Part shown: piece by piece, positions 1 to 9,810 of the stretch
Position numbering within the stretch: the first letter of the stretch is position 1
Layout: each line of letters begins with the position of its first letter
Origin: an uncultured Lactobacillus sp.
GTDB taxonomy: Bacteria; Bacillota; Bacilli; Lactobacillales; Lactobacillaceae
Assembly: GCA_947565635.1 (NCBI GenBank)
Contig: CANOGU010000002.1
Coordinates: 62,001 to 126,000, forward strand
DNA: 64,000 nucleotides
Direction: 5' to 3'
The notes under the pieces: model-generated
What the model was told of the DNA's origin: nothing
The model's input: only the letters and a program-made list of their open reading frames with translations
The model's database searches: none
Position numbers and translations under genes: made by a program

Positions 1-469
1 CATGTCGGTAAGTATATAAACTAGATGCTAATCCATCAACCTTTAGTGCATCTGCTAATGCAGCAACTAAATCAATACTTTCCAGTTTAAAAACACGACG
101 ATTGTCACTTACTAGTTTATCTTGATCGTTAATTTCCGTTCTACGTTGATCAGTATCTGATTCAGTACCTAACCCCTTTAAAAGATCTCGTAATTGATCA
201 CTTGAATCATCGCGAGTGTCCGTGTCACTATCTGGAACTTTAGAAATAAGTAACTCTAATCCAGAACTGCTTGGCATAACTTGAAAAGTAACCGGATCTC
301 CTTTGGCAAAAGTATGATCAGTGTCGACTTCACTTAAAATCTGATAGAAGAATTTTTGAATTTGACTTTTGTTTCCCAACAAATCGAGCATCGTTATCCC
401 ACGCTCTTTAAGTTCATCCGCATCCATCGTTACACGAATGGTATTTTCACTTATTCTGTGTACTTCCAC
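1..469 (-). CDS. mecA: Adaptor protein MecA (partial, C-terminus outside window)
   Basis: MecA is the ClpC adaptor that delivers Spx, ComK-type and other substrates to the ClpCP protease. The visible N-terminal part begins VEVHRISENTIRVTMD and continues into DELKERGITMLDLLGN, which is the typical MecA N-terminal substrate-binding domain, followed by a charged linker. I chose the GTG at 467-469 because a GAGGTG Shine-Dalgarno lies 6-10 bases upstream and the reading frame starts exactly as family members do. The C-terminal ClpC-binding domain is outside the window. It sits just downstream of spx, its classical substrate regulator, but the spx terminator separates the two. Confidence 0.9.
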   Translation of the reverse strand, partial: MEVHRISENTIRVTMDADELKERGITMLDLLGNKSQIQKFFYQILSEVDTDHTFAKGDPVTFQVMPSSSGLELLISKVPDSDTDTRDDSSDQLRDLLKGLGTESDTDQRRTEINDQDKLVSDNRRVFKLESIDLVAALADALKVDGLASSLYTYRH

Positions 470-529
470 TTATTATCACCTCGAAGTCTTTGTCTGTAAT
501 ACATTGTAACCTATTTTGTTGTTCAAATA

Positions 530-560
530 AAAACGCTAGCTTAAAAAAGCTAACGTTTTT
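530..560 (-). terminator. Intrinsic terminator after spx
   Basis: AACGTTAGC pairs with GCTAGCGTT (one G-T pair) around an A/T loop and is followed by a T run on the minus strand, between the spx stop codon and the mecA start. Confidence 0.8.
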
Positions 561-570
561 AAATAATTAA

Positions 571-972
571 TTAAAAATCAGCAGTCATTGCTTGAATTTC
601 TTCAAGTTCTAAACGACGTACCTTCCGAGGAAGAAATCTTCTAATTTCGTCTTCGTTATAACCAACTTGCAAACGTCTGTCATCCATAATGATTGGACGT
701 CTTAATAAACTAGGATTCTTTTCAACAAGATCAATTAATTGATCAATTGATAGATCATCTAAATTGATCTTTAAGTTTTGGAAAGTACGAGAACGAGTAG
801 AAATAATTTCCTCTGTACCATTTTCAGTCATACGTAGAACTTGCATGATTTCTTCCTTATTCAAAGGATTAGCAAAAATGTTTCTCTCTTTAAAGGAAAT
901 ATCATGTTCCTTTAACCATGCTTTTGCTTTACGACATGAAGTACAACTTGGTGATGTATATAAATTTAACAC
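571..972 (-). CDS. spx: Global redox/stress regulator Spx (ArsC family)
   Basis: Spx binds the RNA polymerase alpha C-terminal domain and redirects transcription during disulfide stress. The 133-residue protein has the redox switch C10-T-S-C13 at the N-terminus and the RRPII motif with R92, which in Spx contacts alpha-CTD. Length and both motifs match Spx rather than an arsenate reductase. The start is GTG at 970-972, with GGAG and AAGGAG elements upstream. A promoter with an extended -10 lies at 1030-1058. Lactobacilli often carry several Spx paralogues, so this may be one of more than one copy. Its position beside mecA, whose product targets Spx for degradation, fits the function. Confidence 0.93.
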   Translation of the reverse strand: MLNLYTSPSCTSCRKAKAWLKEHDISFKERNIFANPLNKEEIMQVLRMTENGTEEIISTRSRTFQNLKINLDDLSIDQLIDLVEKNPSLLRRPIIMDDRRLQVGYNEDEIRRFLPRKVRRLELEEIQAMTADF

Positions 973-1029
973 TTAACTCCACACTCCTTTGCGTGTAGAA
1001 AAATAACTACTGTTCCACTTACATAAAAT

Positions 1030-1058
1030 ATTATATCACAAATACTTTGAGCTTGTAA
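1030..1058 (-). promoter_or_regulatory. Predicted spx promoter
   Basis: On the minus strand, TTACAA (-35), a 17-bp spacer ending in TG-A, and TATAAT (-10, extended). The -35 overlaps an inverted-repeat arm (see finding at 1050-1093). Confidence 0.65.
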
Positions 1059-1135
1059 GTTGTAATCAAATTTCTTTTATTAGCTTACAAGTTATACTCT
1101 ATCAGCAAATAATGAAGTTTGTGTGAAGTTTTAAC

Positions 1136-1167
1136 AAAAAAAGAGTACCTTTACAGTACTCTTTTTT
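1136..1167 (-). terminator. Intrinsic terminator after ptsI
   Basis: AAGAGTAC and GTACTCTT form a perfect stem with an A/T loop and flanking A and T runs, directly after the ptsI stop codon. Confidence 0.88.
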
Positions 1168-1170
1168 CTT

Positions 1171-2910
1171 CTAATCAATAATGCCAAGCTTCTTCATAGT
1201 TTCTTCAACTAACTTCTTGTTTTCATCAGCAGTTTCTGAAACGAAGCATGCTTTATTAGCTAATTCTTTAATATCATCAGTATTGATCTTCTTCATCAAA
1301 CTTCTGATACGTAAGATTGAAGTGGCACTCATTGAATATTCATCAAGACCCATTGATAAAAGAATTGGGAACATGATATCATCACCAGCAGCTTCACCAC
1401 ACATACCACACCAAATACCATTTTCATGAGCACCATCAATAGTGTGCTTAATCAAACGTAAAACAGATGGGTTGTATGGTTGGTAAAGATAAGAAACGTT
1501 ATCATTACCACGATCAGCAGCCATAGTATATTGGATTAAGTCGTTAGTTCCAATTGAGAAGAAATCAACTTCTTTAGCAAATTGATCAGCTAAGACAGCA
1601 GCAGCTGGAACTTCGATCATCATACCAACTTGTAAGTCGTCACCGATCTTAACGCCTTCTTTAGCGAGTTTATCTTTTTCTTCAGCTAAGATTTGTTTTG
1701 CTTCACGTAATTCTGCTAAAGTACCAATCATTGGGAACATAATTCCTAATGGACCATATGCAGATGCACGAAGTAAGGCTCTTAATTGAGTTCTAAAGAT
1801 ATCCTTGTATTGCATTGAAAGACGGATAGCACGAACACCTAAGAATGGGTTCATTTCTTCTGGAAGATCCCAGTAATCTAAGTGCTTGTCTCCACCAATA
1901 TCACAAGTTCTAATGATAGTTTGCTTACCATCCATGTCTTCGATAACTTTCTTGTAAGCATCAAATTGAGCTTCTTCGGATGGGAAGTCTTTTGAATCCA
2001 TGTATAAGAATTCAGTTCTGTACAAACCAATTGCTTCAGCACCGTTTTCTTTTACACCCTTCATATCATTAGGAGTACCGATGTTAGCAGCGATAATAAA
2101 TTTCTTACCATTTGCAGTTACAGATGGTTCATTCTTCAGCTTCTTCCATTCTTCCTTTTGCTTAGCGAAGGCTTCACCTTTCTTAGTGTATTCTTCGATT
2201 TGAGCATCAGTTGGATTAATGATAGCATCGCCGTCTAAACCATCGGCAATAAGCATATCGCCATCTTTAACATCTTTAGTAATGGTTTCAGTACCAACAA
2301 CAGCTGGAATTTCCAATGAACGAGCCATGATTGCTGAGTGAGCAGTTCTACCACCAACATCAGTTACAAATCCCTTAACGTACTTCTTGTTAAGTTGAGC
2401 TGTATCACTTGGTGTTAAATCGTAGGCTACTACTACAACTTCATGGTCAATAGCTGCAGGATCTGGCAATTTCTTACCAAGAAGATGTGCCATAAGACGC
2501 TTTGAAACATCGCGTACGTCAGCTGCACGTTCTTGCATATATGCATTGTCAGTCATACCTTCAAAAATAGTAATGAATTTTTGAGCAGTTTCATCTAATG
2601 CAGCTTCAGCATTAATTTTTTGATCTTTGATTTCTGTTTCAATAGCCCCAGTAAATTCTGGGTCGCTTAAGAATAGAAGGTGAGCATCAAAAACTTGTGC
2701 TTCTTCTGGTCCTAAACTTTCCTTAGCTTTATCACGAACTTTTTCAAGTTCTTTAGTTGATTCTTCAACAACTTTTTTAAAGCGAGCTACTTCAGCATCA
2801 ACATCGCTAACTGAGGTTTTAGAAAACGAAAGGTCAGGTTCTACCAAAAGGTAGGCTGGTGCAACTGCAATACCATCACTGGCTGCAATTCCCTTTAAAG
2901 TTTTCGACAT
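1171..2910 (-). CDS. ptsI: PTS enzyme I (phosphoenolpyruvate-protein phosphotransferase)
   Basis: Enzyme I takes phosphate from phosphoenolpyruvate and passes it to HPr, the first step of all PTS sugar uptake, in the cytoplasm. The 579 residues are full family length. Visible are the N-terminal HPr-binding helices, the swivelling domain with catalytic H191 in [12 protein letters not shown], and the C-terminal PEP-binding barrel with [14 protein letters not shown] and the active-site cysteine of [11 protein letters not shown]. The start codon overlaps the ptsH stop (TAATG), so translation is probably coupled. It is transcribed with ptsH from the promoter at 3284-3312 and ends at a strong terminator. 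Confidence 0.97.
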   Translation of the reverse strand: MSKTLKGIAASDGIAVAPAYLLVEPDLSFSKTSVSDVDAEVARFKKVVEESTKELEKVRDKAKESLGPEEAQVFDAHLLFLSDPEFTGAIETEIKDQKINAEAALDETAQKFITIFEGMTDNAYMQERAADVRDVSKRLMAHLLGKKLPDPAAIDHEVVVVAYDLTPSDTAQLNKKYVKGFVTDVGGRTAHSAIMARSLEIPAVVGTETITKDVKDGDMLIADGLDGDAIINPTDAQIEEYTKKGEAFAKQKEEWKKLKNEPSVTANGKKFIIAANIGTPNDMKGVKENGAEAIGLYRTEFLYMDSKDFPSEEAQFDAYKKVIEDMDGKQTIIRTCDIGGDKHLDYWDLPEEMNPFLGVRAIRLSMQYKDIFRTQLRALLRASAYGPLGIMFPMIGTLAELREAKQILAEEKDKLAKEGVKIGDDLQVGMMIEVPAAAVLADQFAKEVDFFSIGTNDLIQYTMAADRGNDNVSYLYQPYNPSVLRLIKHTIDGAHENGIWCGMCGEAAGDDIMFPILLSMGLDEYSMSATSILRIRSLMKKINTDDIKELANKACFVSETADENKKLVEETMKKLGIID

Positions 2911-3176
2911 TATTCAGCTAAACCTTCCTTTTTCATAGTGTCAGCAATAGCTTCAATTGCTTCCTTAGCATCGTCACCATCAGCAGTAATAGTTACATCC
3001 GCACCTTGGCCAACACCTAAAGACATAACACCCATGATTGACTTCAAGTTTACTGATTTACCATTGTATTCCAAGTTAATATCTGAGTTAAACTTAGAAG
3101 CAGCTTGTACCAACAAAGTAGCTGGACGAGCATGAATACCAGTTTCAGCAATAATATGAAATTCGCGTTTTTCCAT
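2910..3176 (-). CDS. ptsH: Phosphocarrier protein HPr
   Basis: HPr carries phosphate from enzyme I to the sugar-specific EIIA proteins. In Firmicutes it is also phosphorylated on Ser46 by HPr kinase, and the P-Ser form is the corepressor of CcpA. The 88-residue sequence shows H15 in TGIHARPAT and S46 in [11 protein letters not shown] at exactly the expected positions, so both the catalytic and regulatory sites are intact. It is the first gene of the ptsHI operon. Confidence 0.98.
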   Translation of the reverse strand: MEKREFHIIAETGIHARPATLLVQAASKFNSDINLEYNGKSVNLKSIMGVMSLGVGQGADVTITADGDDAKEAIEAIADTMKKEGLAE

Positions 3177-3270
3177 TTTAAATTATCTCCTTTAAAATCA
3201 AAAATAATCGGGAGTTTTATACCCACTCGTTTATTAGGTTATCATGTTTTTTAAATGAAAACAACACAAA

Positions 3271-3284
3271 TGTAAATGTTTACA
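3271..3284. promoter_or_regulatory. cre-like palindrome at the ptsHI start site
   Basis: TGTAAATGTTTACA fits the CcpA-binding consensus TGWNANCGNTNWCA at every fixed position except the central C, which is T. It directly follows the -10 box of the ptsH promoter, so a bound protein would sit over the transcription start. Confidence 0.45.
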
Positions 3285-3312
3285 TTATAAAGTACTTAAT
3301 TTTCATTGTCAG
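3284..3312 (-). promoter_or_regulatory. Predicted ptsHI promoter
   Basis: Minus strand CTGACA (-35), 17-bp spacer, TATAAT (-10). It lies inside the 3' end of the upstream small gene (3296-3478). Confidence 0.8.
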
Positions 3313-3478
3313 ATAAGGTATAAATTATATCCCCACCTCTTTGGGCAATCCCAGTTATCCTCTGTCTTTTACCATAGCTTCTAAGAGCCAATTGGAATTG
3401 AAAAGCATCTTTGGGACTAACTCTATATTCTTTCAATTCACCACTTATGATTTTATCTAATATTTCTTCATAATTCAT
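3296..3478 (-). CDS. Small protein of unknown function
   Basis: This is a 60-residue, hydrophilic, basic protein beginning MNYEEILDKIISGELKEYRV, with no membrane segment or recognised domain. The start is ATG at 3476-3478, and AAGGAGAG lies upstream at a rather long spacing. It sits between divergent clpE and ptsH, on the same strand as ptsHI. The ptsH promoter lies within its last codons, so it may form a minor readthrough transcript with ptsHI. I do not recognise a family beyond the impression of a conserved Lactobacillus small protein. It is plausible as a gene but not proven. Confidence 0.5.
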   Translation of the reverse strand: MNYEEILDKIISGELKEYRVSPKDAFQFQLALRSYGKRQRITGIAQRGGDIIYTLSDNEN

Positions 3479-3576
3479 TCCTTATACTTCTCTCCTTAAA
3501 GTTTCTATATCTTTATAAAAAAATTTCTTCTTTATCCTAATTATATCAATTTCCTATAAAAATCTGAGCTTAGCAC

Positions 3577-3605
3577 TTGCAATTAGTAAGTATCCGTACT
3601 ATGAT
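3577..3605 (+). promoter_or_regulatory. Predicted clpE promoter
   Basis: TTGCAA (3577-3582), 17-bp spacer, TATGAT (3600-3605). The transcription start is predicted near 3612, three bases before the CIRCE element. Confidence 0.75.
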
Positions 3606-3614
3606 ATTAGCAAG

Positions 3615-3641
3615 TTAGCACTCATATATCAAGAGTGCTAA
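3615..3641. promoter_or_regulatory. CIRCE element (HrcA operator) of clpE
   Basis: TTAGCACTC, nine bases, GAGTGCTAA: a perfect match to the CIRCE consensus that HrcA binds in groESL and hrcA-grpE-dnaK-dnaJ operons. It lies between the predicted start site and the clpE Shine-Dalgarno. Confidence 0.96.
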
Positions 3642-3685
3642 AATAGGAATATGGCCTGAATATTATAAGAAAGGCGGAAATATTA

Positions 3686-5854
3686 ATGCTATGTGATAAC
3701 TGTCATAAACGTCGTGCCTCCATTCATCTTTATACAAATGTAAATGGGCAAGATCGTGAAATTTCATTATGTCAACAATGTTATCAAGAATTGAAAAATC
3801 AACAAGGACAAAATAATAGTATGAATAATAACAATGCATTTTTTGGCGATTTTGATGATTTATTCAACGCCTTAAATAATAACAACAATGAACAAAATAA
3901 TCCTCAAGGACATAATCCACGCATGCAAATGGGTGGTGGCCGCAGAGGTGGAAACAATGGTGGTCAAAAATCCCTACTCGACCAGTATGGTACAGATTTA
4001 ACCGACTTAGCAAAAAAAGGTAAGATTGATCCAGTTATTGGTCGTGATAAAGAAATTGCTCGCGTTATTGAAATTTTAAACAGACGGACTAAAAATAATC
4101 CAGTTCTTATTGGAGAAGCTGGTGTTGGTAAAACTGCTGTTGTCGAGGGATTAGCACAACAAATTGTCGATGGTTCAGTCCCTGCTAAACTTCAAGACAA
4201 GAGAATCATTTCTTTAAATATGGTCTCAATGGTTCAAGGTACTGGAATTCGCGGTCAATTTGAACAAAGAATGCAACAACTGATTAAAGAATTAGAGCAA
4301 AATGATAATATTATCCTATTTATCGACGAAATTCATGAATTAGTTGGTGCTGGTAACGCTGAAGGCGGTATGGATGCTGGTAACATTATTAAACCAGCCT
4401 TAGCTCGCGGAGATTTCCAATTAATTGGTGCTACTACTATTAAGGAATATCGAAACATCGAAAAGGATTCTGCCCTTGCTCGTAGATTCCAACCAGTGGA
4501 GGTTAAAGAACCTACAACTGAAGAAACAATTAAGATTTTACAAGGCATTCGTAAGCGTTACGAAGACTACCACCATGTTCACTATACAGATGAATCTATA
4601 CAAGCTGCAGTAGATCTTTCCTCCCGCTACATTCAAGATCGTTTCTTACCTGATAAAGCCATTGATCTTTTAGACGAGGCCGGCTCAAGAATGAATCTCA
4701 CCATTCCTTATGTTGATAGTGAAAAGATCAAGGAAAGACTGGATACTGCTGAAAGTTTAAAGCAAGATGCTTTAAAAAACGAAGATTATGAAAAGGCTGC
4801 CTACTATCGTGATCAAATTGAAAAGTATGAAAAATTAAAAGATCAGAAAGTAGATCCTGATCAAACACCTAAAATTACTGAAAAGATCATGAATAAGATC
4901 GTGGAGGAAAAAACTAATATTCCTGTCGGCGACTTACAGAAACAAGAAGAAACACAATTAAAGAACTTAGCTACTGACCTTAAAGATAATGTAATTGGTC
5001 AAAACAAAGCTGTTGAAACTGTTGCTCGTGCAATAAGACGAAATCGGGTTGGTTTTAACAAATCTGGTCGTCCAATCGGTTCATTCTTATTTGTAGGACC
5101 GACTGGTGTAGGTAAAACAGAATTAGCTAAACAATTAGCCAAACAAATCTTTGGTACAGAAGATGCGATGATTCGATTCGATATGAGTGAATATATGGAA
5201 CAATATTCCGTATCGAAACTAATTGGTTCTGCACCAGGTTACGTGGGCTATGAGGAAGCTGGTCAATTAACAGAAAGAGTACGTCATAATCCATATAGCT
5301 TAATTTTATTTGATGAAATTGAAAAAGCTCATCCTGATGTACTCCACCTATTCTTGCAAATTCTCGATGATGGCCGCTTAACTGATTCGCAAGGTCGCAC
5401 AGTTTCCTTTAAAGATACCATCATCATTATGACTTCTAATGCTGGTCAAGGAATCAAAGAAGCTAGCGTAGGTTTTGCAGCTGAAAACAGTCATCAAGAA
5501 CAATTTAAGAATAGCTTAGGTCAATACTTTAAACCTGAATTCTTAAATAGACTTGATGATATAGTTGAATTTAATGCACTTGATAAGAAAGACTTAATCA
5601 AGATTGTTGATTTAATGCTTGCAAACACCAATGATATGGTAAAAGATCAGGGCCTACATATTGATGTTACACCTGAAGCAAAAGAACTTCTTGTCGAAAA
5701 AGGTTATGATCCTTCTATGGGTGCTCGTCCACTTCGTCGTACGATCCAAGAAGAAATTGAAGATAAGGTAGCCGATTATAAACTTGATAATCCAGCTGCT
5801 AAAGACCTAAAGGCTAATGTAGTTGACGGTAAAATAGTAATTAGTGAAAATTAA
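3686..5854 (+). CDS. clpE: ATP-dependent Clp protease ATP-binding subunit ClpE
   Basis: ClpE is a heat-inducible HSP100 unfoldase that feeds substrates to ClpP. The 722-residue protein has the ClpE-specific N-terminal zinc finger (C3, C6, C29, C32), an Asn/Gly-rich linker to about residue 95, a first AAA+ domain with Walker A GEAGVGKT at 143-150, a UVR-like coiled region around 350-400, and a second AAA+ domain with GPTGVGKT near 471-478 and a ClpB-type C-terminal domain. The AAGGCGG ribosome site is 8 bases from the ATG. Control is by a CIRCE operator rather than a visible CtsR box, so it probably belongs to the HrcA regulon here. A terminator follows at 5868. Confidence 0.97.
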   Translation: MLCDNCHKRRASIHLYTNVNGQDREISLCQQCYQELKNQQGQNNSMNNNNAFFGDFDDLFNALNNNNNEQNNPQGHNPRMQMGGGRRGGNNGGQKSLLDQYGTDLTDLAKKGKIDPVIGRDKEIARVIEILNRRTKNNPVLIGEAGVGKTAVVEGLAQQIVDGSVPAKLQDKRIISLNMVSMVQGTGIRGQFEQRMQQLIKELEQNDNIILFIDEIHELVGAGNAEGGMDAGNIIKPALARGDFQLIGATTIKEYRNIEKDSALARRFQPVEVKEPTTEETIKILQGIRKRYEDYHHVHYTDESIQAAVDLSSRYIQDRFLPDKAIDLLDEAGSRMNLTIPYVDSEKIKERLDTAESLKQDALKNEDYEKAAYYRDQIEKYEKLKDQKVDPDQTPKITEKIMNKIVEEKTNIPVGDLQKQEETQLKNLATDLKDNVIGQNKAVETVARAIRRNRVGFNKSGRPIGSFLFVGPTGVGKTELAKQLAKQIFGTEDAMIRFDMSEYMEQYSVSKLIGSAPGYVGYEEAGQLTERVRHNPYSLILFDEIEKAHPDVLHLFLQILDDGRLTDSQGRTVSFKDTIIIMTSNAGQGIKEASVGFAAENSHQEQFKNSLGQYFKPEFLNRLDDIVEFNALDKKDLIKIVDLMLANTNDMVKDQGLHIDVTPEAKELLVEKGYDPSMGARPLRRTIQEEIEDKVADYKLDNPAAKDLKANVVDGKIVISEN

Positions 5855-5867
5855 TTATTTAGGAGCA

Positions 5868-5904
5868 AATAAGAGTCACAGGTTCCGTGACTCTTATTTT
5901 TATT
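5868..5904 (+). terminator. Intrinsic terminator after clpE
   Basis: AATAAGAGTCAC and GTGACTCTTATT form a 12-bp stem with a 7-base loop, followed by T-rich sequence. Confidence 0.9.
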
Positions 5905-5976
5905 TTTATAAATTCTGCAAAAAGGTTATACTTAAATTGGGATTTTAAAGACACATTATATATCGAGGTTATAAAT

Positions 5977-6258
5977 ATGATGCATTTAATTGATGTTACA
6001 AATAGCTACCGTGATTTAGTCCAAAGACAATTAGCAGCTACTAATAGTCAATTCGTAAAAGTTTACTCTTTAGGTAATACCACAGTAGTATACAGCGAAA
6101 CAGCTGATAAAATTGAAATCGTTATGGAAAATCATAAACGTCCTATTAGACAAGATGAAGTAGAATTTGTTATTAAGCGTCTAATTCATGAAGATCGAAT
6201 TTATGATATAACAGTTGATAAAAGTAGAAAAATCATTTCTATCACTTGTGATCGTTAA
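5977..6258 (+). CDS. DUF1827 family protein
   Basis: A 93-residue cytoplasmic protein starting MMHLIDVTNSYRDLVQRQL, which I recognise as the DUF1827 family of Lactobacillales, of unknown function. Family members are often found next to clpE. I set the start at the ATG at 5977 because GAGG lies 8 bases upstream. The open frame extends back to 5887, but that start would lie inside the clpE terminator hairpin. A second ATG follows immediately at 5980. It ends at a bidirectional terminator shared with prfC. Confidence 0.8.
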   Translation: MMHLIDVTNSYRDLVQRQLAATNSQFVKVYSLGNTTVVYSETADKIEIVMENHKRPIRQDEVEFVIKRLIHEDRIYDITVDKSRKIISITCDR

Positions 6259-6265
6259 AATCGCA

Positions 6266-6296
6266 AAAAAGCCGTGGAGTTGTTCCACGGCTTTTT
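6266..6296. terminator. Bidirectional terminator between the DUF1827 gene and prfC
   Basis: GCCGTGGA and TCCACGGC form a GC-rich stem with five A and five T residues flanking it, between two convergent genes. Confidence 0.9.
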
Positions 6297-6301
6297 CTAT
6301 C

Positions 6302-7870
6302 TTATAATCTTGAAGTTAATTCAACATCAGGATACTTGTCTTTAAACCATCTTTCAGCAAATGCATTTTCAAATAAGAATAATGGCTCCCCATCCCTATC
6401 CTTAACCAATAAGTTACGGGATGATGACATTTTAGAATCCAATTGATCTGGGTTAATCCAACGAGCTACACGGTTTCCTAATGTATGGAGTTCAACTTCT
6501 GAATTGTATTCATTTTTCATTCTGAAAGAAAATACTTCAAACTGCAATTGCCCAACTGCACCAAGAATATAATCATCAGTTGAATAACCGCGGTAAAGTT
6601 GAATCGCACCTTCTTGAACTAATTGATTCATCCCTTTATGGAATGACTTTTGTTTCATAACATTCTTAGGAGTTACACGCATAAAAATTTCAGGTGTAAA
6701 TTGTGGCAAAGCTGGGTAAACAATTTTTTTCTTACCGGCATAAATTGAATCTCCAATTTGGAAATTACCCGTATCATACAATCCAACAATGTCACCTGCT
6801 ACAGCGTCAGAAACCTGCACACGTTCACTAGACATAAACTCAGTTGCATTATTTAATCTGACTGGCTTGCCAGTTCTAGCTAAAGTTACGTCAATTCCCT
6901 TCTTAAATTCACCGCTTCCAATTCTCACAAATGCGATTCGATCACGGTGATTAGGATTCATGTTAGCTTGAATCTTAAAGACAAAACCAGAAAATTCTGG
7001 ATCATCAGCTGCCAATTTTTCATCTTCATTAACAGTATGTTCTTGAGGCGCTGGCGCTAAGTTTACAAAACTATCTAAGAAAGTTTCAACACCGAAATTA
7101 GTTAAAGCAGATCCGAAGAAGACTGGAGTTTGATCGCCCTTTAAAATCTTCTCTTTATCAAAAGTATTTCCAGCTTCTTTTAATAAATCAATGTCATCTA
7201 ACGTCGATTGATATAAGCTATCTTTTGCTAAAGGCTCATCTTCTGCTAATTTTCCATCTTTATCTAACGGTAAATAACGATCATCATCATCTTTTCGATA
7301 AAGCTCAACACGATTATTGTCAATATCGTACAATCCCTTTAATTGCTTCCCCATACCAATAGGCCAATTCATGGCTACGCCTTCAATGCCTAATAAGTCT
7401 TCTAATTCAGCAATTAAATCTAAAGGTTCACGTCCGTCCCGATCTAATTTGTTCATAAAAGTAAAAATAGGGATACCGCGTTTCTTTACAACCTTAAATA
7501 GTTTTTTAGTTTGTGGCTCAATACCTTTAGCTGAATCAATAACCATTACGGCAGCATCCACAGCCATTAAAGTACGATAAGTATCTTCAGAGAAGTCCTG
7601 GTGTCCTGGTGTATCAAGGATATTAATTCTTTTTCCTTGGTATTCAAATTGCATTACTGAACTAGTAACTGAAATACCACGTTTCTTTTCAATTGCCATC
7701 CAGTCACTAGTTGCATAATGTCCACTTTTACGTGCCTTAACAGTACCTGCACTTCTAATTACTCCACCAAAAAGAAGCATCTGTTCAGTAATTGTTGTTT
7801 TACCAGCATCTGGGTGAGAAATAATCGCAAATGTCCGTCTTTTTTTCACTTCATCAGTTAACTTTGTCAT
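6302..7870 (-). CDS. prfC: Peptide chain release factor 3 (GTPase)
   Basis: RF3 is a translational GTPase that removes RF1/RF2 from the ribosome after peptide release. The 522-residue length is normal. The G domain shows SHPDAGKTT near residue 20, the switch regions, DTPGHQDF near 88 and NKLDR near 142, followed by an EF-Tu-like domain II and the C-terminal RF3 domain with [11 protein letters not shown]. The ATG overlaps the stop of the upstream CBS-domain gene (TAATG), so the two are translationally coupled. Confidence 0.96.
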   Translation of the reverse strand: MTKLTDEVKKRRTFAIISHPDAGKTTITEQMLLFGGVIRSAGTVKARKSGHYATSDWMAIEKKRGISVTSSVMQFEYQGKRINILDTPGHQDFSEDTYRTLMAVDAAVMVIDSAKGIEPQTKKLFKVVKKRGIPIFTFMNKLDRDGREPLDLIAELEDLLGIEGVAMNWPIGMGKQLKGLYDIDNNRVELYRKDDDDRYLPLDKDGKLAEDEPLAKDSLYQSTLDDIDLLKEAGNTFDKEKILKGDQTPVFFGSALTNFGVETFLDSFVNLAPAPQEHTVNEDEKLAADDPEFSGFVFKIQANMNPNHRDRIAFVRIGSGEFKKGIDVTLARTGKPVRLNNATEFMSSERVQVSDAVAGDIVGLYDTGNFQIGDSIYAGKKKIVYPALPQFTPEIFMRVTPKNVMKQKSFHKGMNQLVQEGAIQLYRGYSTDDYILGAVGQLQFEVFSFRMKNEYNSEVELHTLGNRVARWINPDQLDSKMSSSRNLLVKDRDGEPLFLFENAFAERWFKDKYPDVELTSRL

Positions 7871-8736
7871 TAATCTTTAGCTTCTTCCTTTTCTTCTTTT
7901 TTTGGAATTGTAAGTAAGAGAGTTAATAAGCGTGAGCCTTTCATTCGTCTAGTTGTTAAAGTCATTCCATTATCAAGTTTAACGCTTAGCTTTTCGCCCT
8001 TAGCTGGTATTAAGCCTAACTTTGTAATTACATACCCAGCAACTGTATCTATGTCTTCCATTGCTAAATTAGTACCGAATTCTTCATTAAAATCAGTTAA
8101 TGGCATTTTTCCGTAAATCACATATTCTCTTGGACTAATTTTTGAAAATAGGACTTCGGCCTTATCAACCTCATCATCGATATCTCCAACAATCTCTTCA
8201 ATTAAATCTTCAATTGTAGCTAACCCTACAACACCACCATATTCATCAGTCAAAATTGCAAGTTGTCTTTGTGTTTCTTGCATTTCAACTAATAATTCAC
8301 CCAATTCAATTGTTTCAGGTGCAAATAAGGGCTTAAACATTACCTGATCATAGTCTAGCTTATTAAAACCAACCTTATGAGCTTTTCGCAAAACAGTTCT
8401 AATATGAATGACGCCTACAATCTTATCTTTATCTCCATCATAAACAGGTACTCTTGAATAAGGTTCTTTTAAGATCTTATCTAAGTTTTCTTGAAAACTA
8501 TCATTAATATCGACCATAAAGGCATCAGTTCGAGGCACCATTACTTCTCGTGCCATCTTTTCTTCAAAATCTAAAATGCCTTCCATCATTGAAAATTCAC
8601 GGTCACTAATTTCTTTTTGCTCATGCAATTTATTTAAAATTTTATTTAGCTTCCGTTGACCATCAACTTCTTCTTCACCACGAAATTTAGCTCTTAACTT
8701 GCTAAATATATCCCCCGCACCGGGATCACTACTCAT
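7870..8736 (-). CDS. CBS-pair/CorC-HlyC domain protein (TlyC/CorC-like)
   Basis: The 288-residue protein has a charged N-terminus, two CBS domains (about residues 65-185, starting with the conserved [11 protein letters not shown] and [15 protein letters not shown]) and a C-terminal CorC_HlyC domain (about 205-280). It lacks the N-terminal DUF21 membrane region, so it resembles the soluble CorC/TlyC group linked to Mg/Co efflux or adenosine-nucleotide sensing. Old annotations call it hemolysin, for which nothing here speaks. I prefer the ATG at 8734-8736 over an in-frame TTG six bases earlier, because GAGAG lies at good spacing. It is cotranscribed with prfC. Confidence 0.85.
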   Translation of the reverse strand: MSSDPGAGDIFSKLRAKFRGEEEVDGQRKLNKILNKLHEQKEISDREFSMMEGILDFEEKMAREVMVPRTDAFMVDINDSFQENLDKILKEPYSRVPVYDGDKDKIVGVIHIRTVLRKAHKVGFNKLDYDQVMFKPLFAPETIELGELLVEMQETQRQLAILTDEYGGVVGLATIEDLIEEIVGDIDDEVDKAEVLFSKISPREYVIYGKMPLTDFNEEFGTNLAMEDIDTVAGYVITKLGLIPAKGEKLSVKLDNGMTLTTRRMKGSRLLTLLLTIPKKEEKEEAKD

Positions 8737-8850
8737 CTTCAATTCTCTCTTTCTATTGTTGTCCTAATCTCTATTTTAATCACAATTATCGGTAATTATA
8801 TCACATGCTAATCTATGATAAAATAAGGAACAAGAAATGGGGTCTTATAG

Positions 8851-9312
8851 ATGAAAAAACAAAGCATCTACTTAGTGTTTACATTCTTATTATTAATTCC
8901 GTATCTATGCAGCCTAACTTTAATAGGTATTTGCTACAATGCCTTAGTTAGACACTCAAGCAATATCTTTAGAAGCTTAGTTGGTGCCTTAGTTGGTGCA
9001 ATCATAATGTTTGCAATTAAGGCTACGATTCAACGCCCACTTAATTTAGTATCTGACGAAGTACCAAATAATCTATTTAAACAAATTCTACGTTTTTATA
9101 GTATTCGTAGACGTAAACTTCTACTTATCTATAATTTTTTAGTCGATTTTGCTCTTTGCTGGTTTGCAATGGATTTAGTAAGGAAATTTTTCTCATTATC
9201 CTTTATTATTGGAAATTCAGTTGGCATTGTATTACTTATTATGCTAATTTCAACATGTATTGGTGCCTACATCGAATATGATAATCTATCTATTGACCCA
9301 AGACAGAAGTAA
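8851..9312 (+). CDS. Small integral membrane protein, unknown function
   Basis: A 153-residue protein with about four hydrophobic segments (roughly 5-28, 40-60, 88-107 and 112-138) and an Arg/Lys-rich cytoplasmic loop (YSIRRRKLLLI) between the second and third. There is no signal cleavage site or recognised domain. The start follows a GGGG-type ribosome site. It is the lone plus-strand gene between two minus-strand groups. Its TAA ends exactly one base before the stop codon of the convergent gene, with no terminator hairpin between them. I do not recognise the family. Confidence 0.7.
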   Translation: MKKQSIYLVFTFLLLIPYLCSLTLIGICYNALVRHSSNIFRSLVGALVGAIIMFAIKATIQRPLNLVSDEVPNNLFKQILRFYSIRRRKLLLIYNFLVDFALCWFAMDLVRKFFSLSFIIGNSVGIVLLIMLISTCIGAYIEYDNLSIDPRQK

Positions 9313-9810
9313 CTATTTAGAATCACCATCAGAACTGGCATCCAGATATAAAATCTGAGCCAGTTTTTTTGTTTCTAAATTCAATTTAGTTAAAACATAG
9401 GGTTTTTCACTATCACCTAAATTTTCATATACAGTAACTCCTTCTTTGGATAATTTATCTAAAAAAGTTGGAATTACAAAGTTCAAAGGCTGACTGAAGA
9501 AAGCCATATTACTATTTGGTGTATCAATTTCCGCAATTTTTGAATTAGGTAATTCAAATTTGTTTAATCCAGAAACAGGCATTTGTTTATCATCAGCTAA
9601 AACGCCATACCAAAACATAAAGTTTTCAGGCCCAAATACTACTAAACTTGCACGCTCATTTTCATAACCATTATCTTCAACAAACTTTTTAAAAATAGGA
9701 TCGTTTTCCATTTCTTGAATAGCTGCTGTATAAGTCTTATTTTCATCAATTTGGTTTGGCATAAAAACCTTACCAATAAAATTATGAGCCGAGTATTCTT
9801 CTCTTTTCAT
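9313..9810 (-). CDS. Conserved protein of unknown function
   Basis: A 165-residue soluble protein starting [20 protein letters not shown], without signal peptide, membrane segment or a motif I recognise. It contains a mixed alpha/beta stretch, [20 protein letters not shown]. Its first 29 bases overlap the end of the DUF402 gene upstream, so the two are translationally coupled and probably share regulation. Function is not assigned. Confidence 0.7.
   Translation of the reverse strand: MKREEYSAHNFIGKVFMPNQIDENKTYTAAIQEMENDPIFKKFVEDNGYENERASLVVFGPENFMFWYGVLADDKQMPVSGLNKFELPNSKIAEIDTPNSNMAFFSQPLNFVIPTFLDKLSKEGVTVYENLGDSEKPYVLTKLNLETKKLAQILYLDASSDGDSK

Noticed and set aside
3479..3685. CtsR operator before clpE
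   Set aside because: No GTCAAA-type direct repeat is present on either strand; only CIRCE is found.
5887..5976. Longer start for the DUF1827 gene
   Set aside because: The upstream start lies inside the clpE terminator and lacks a ribosome site; the ATG at 5977 has GAGG at the right distance and matches the family start.
7870..8736. Hemolysin function for the CBS-domain gene
   Set aside because: The name comes from old TlyC annotation; the sequence shows only CBS and CorC domains and nothing toxin-like.
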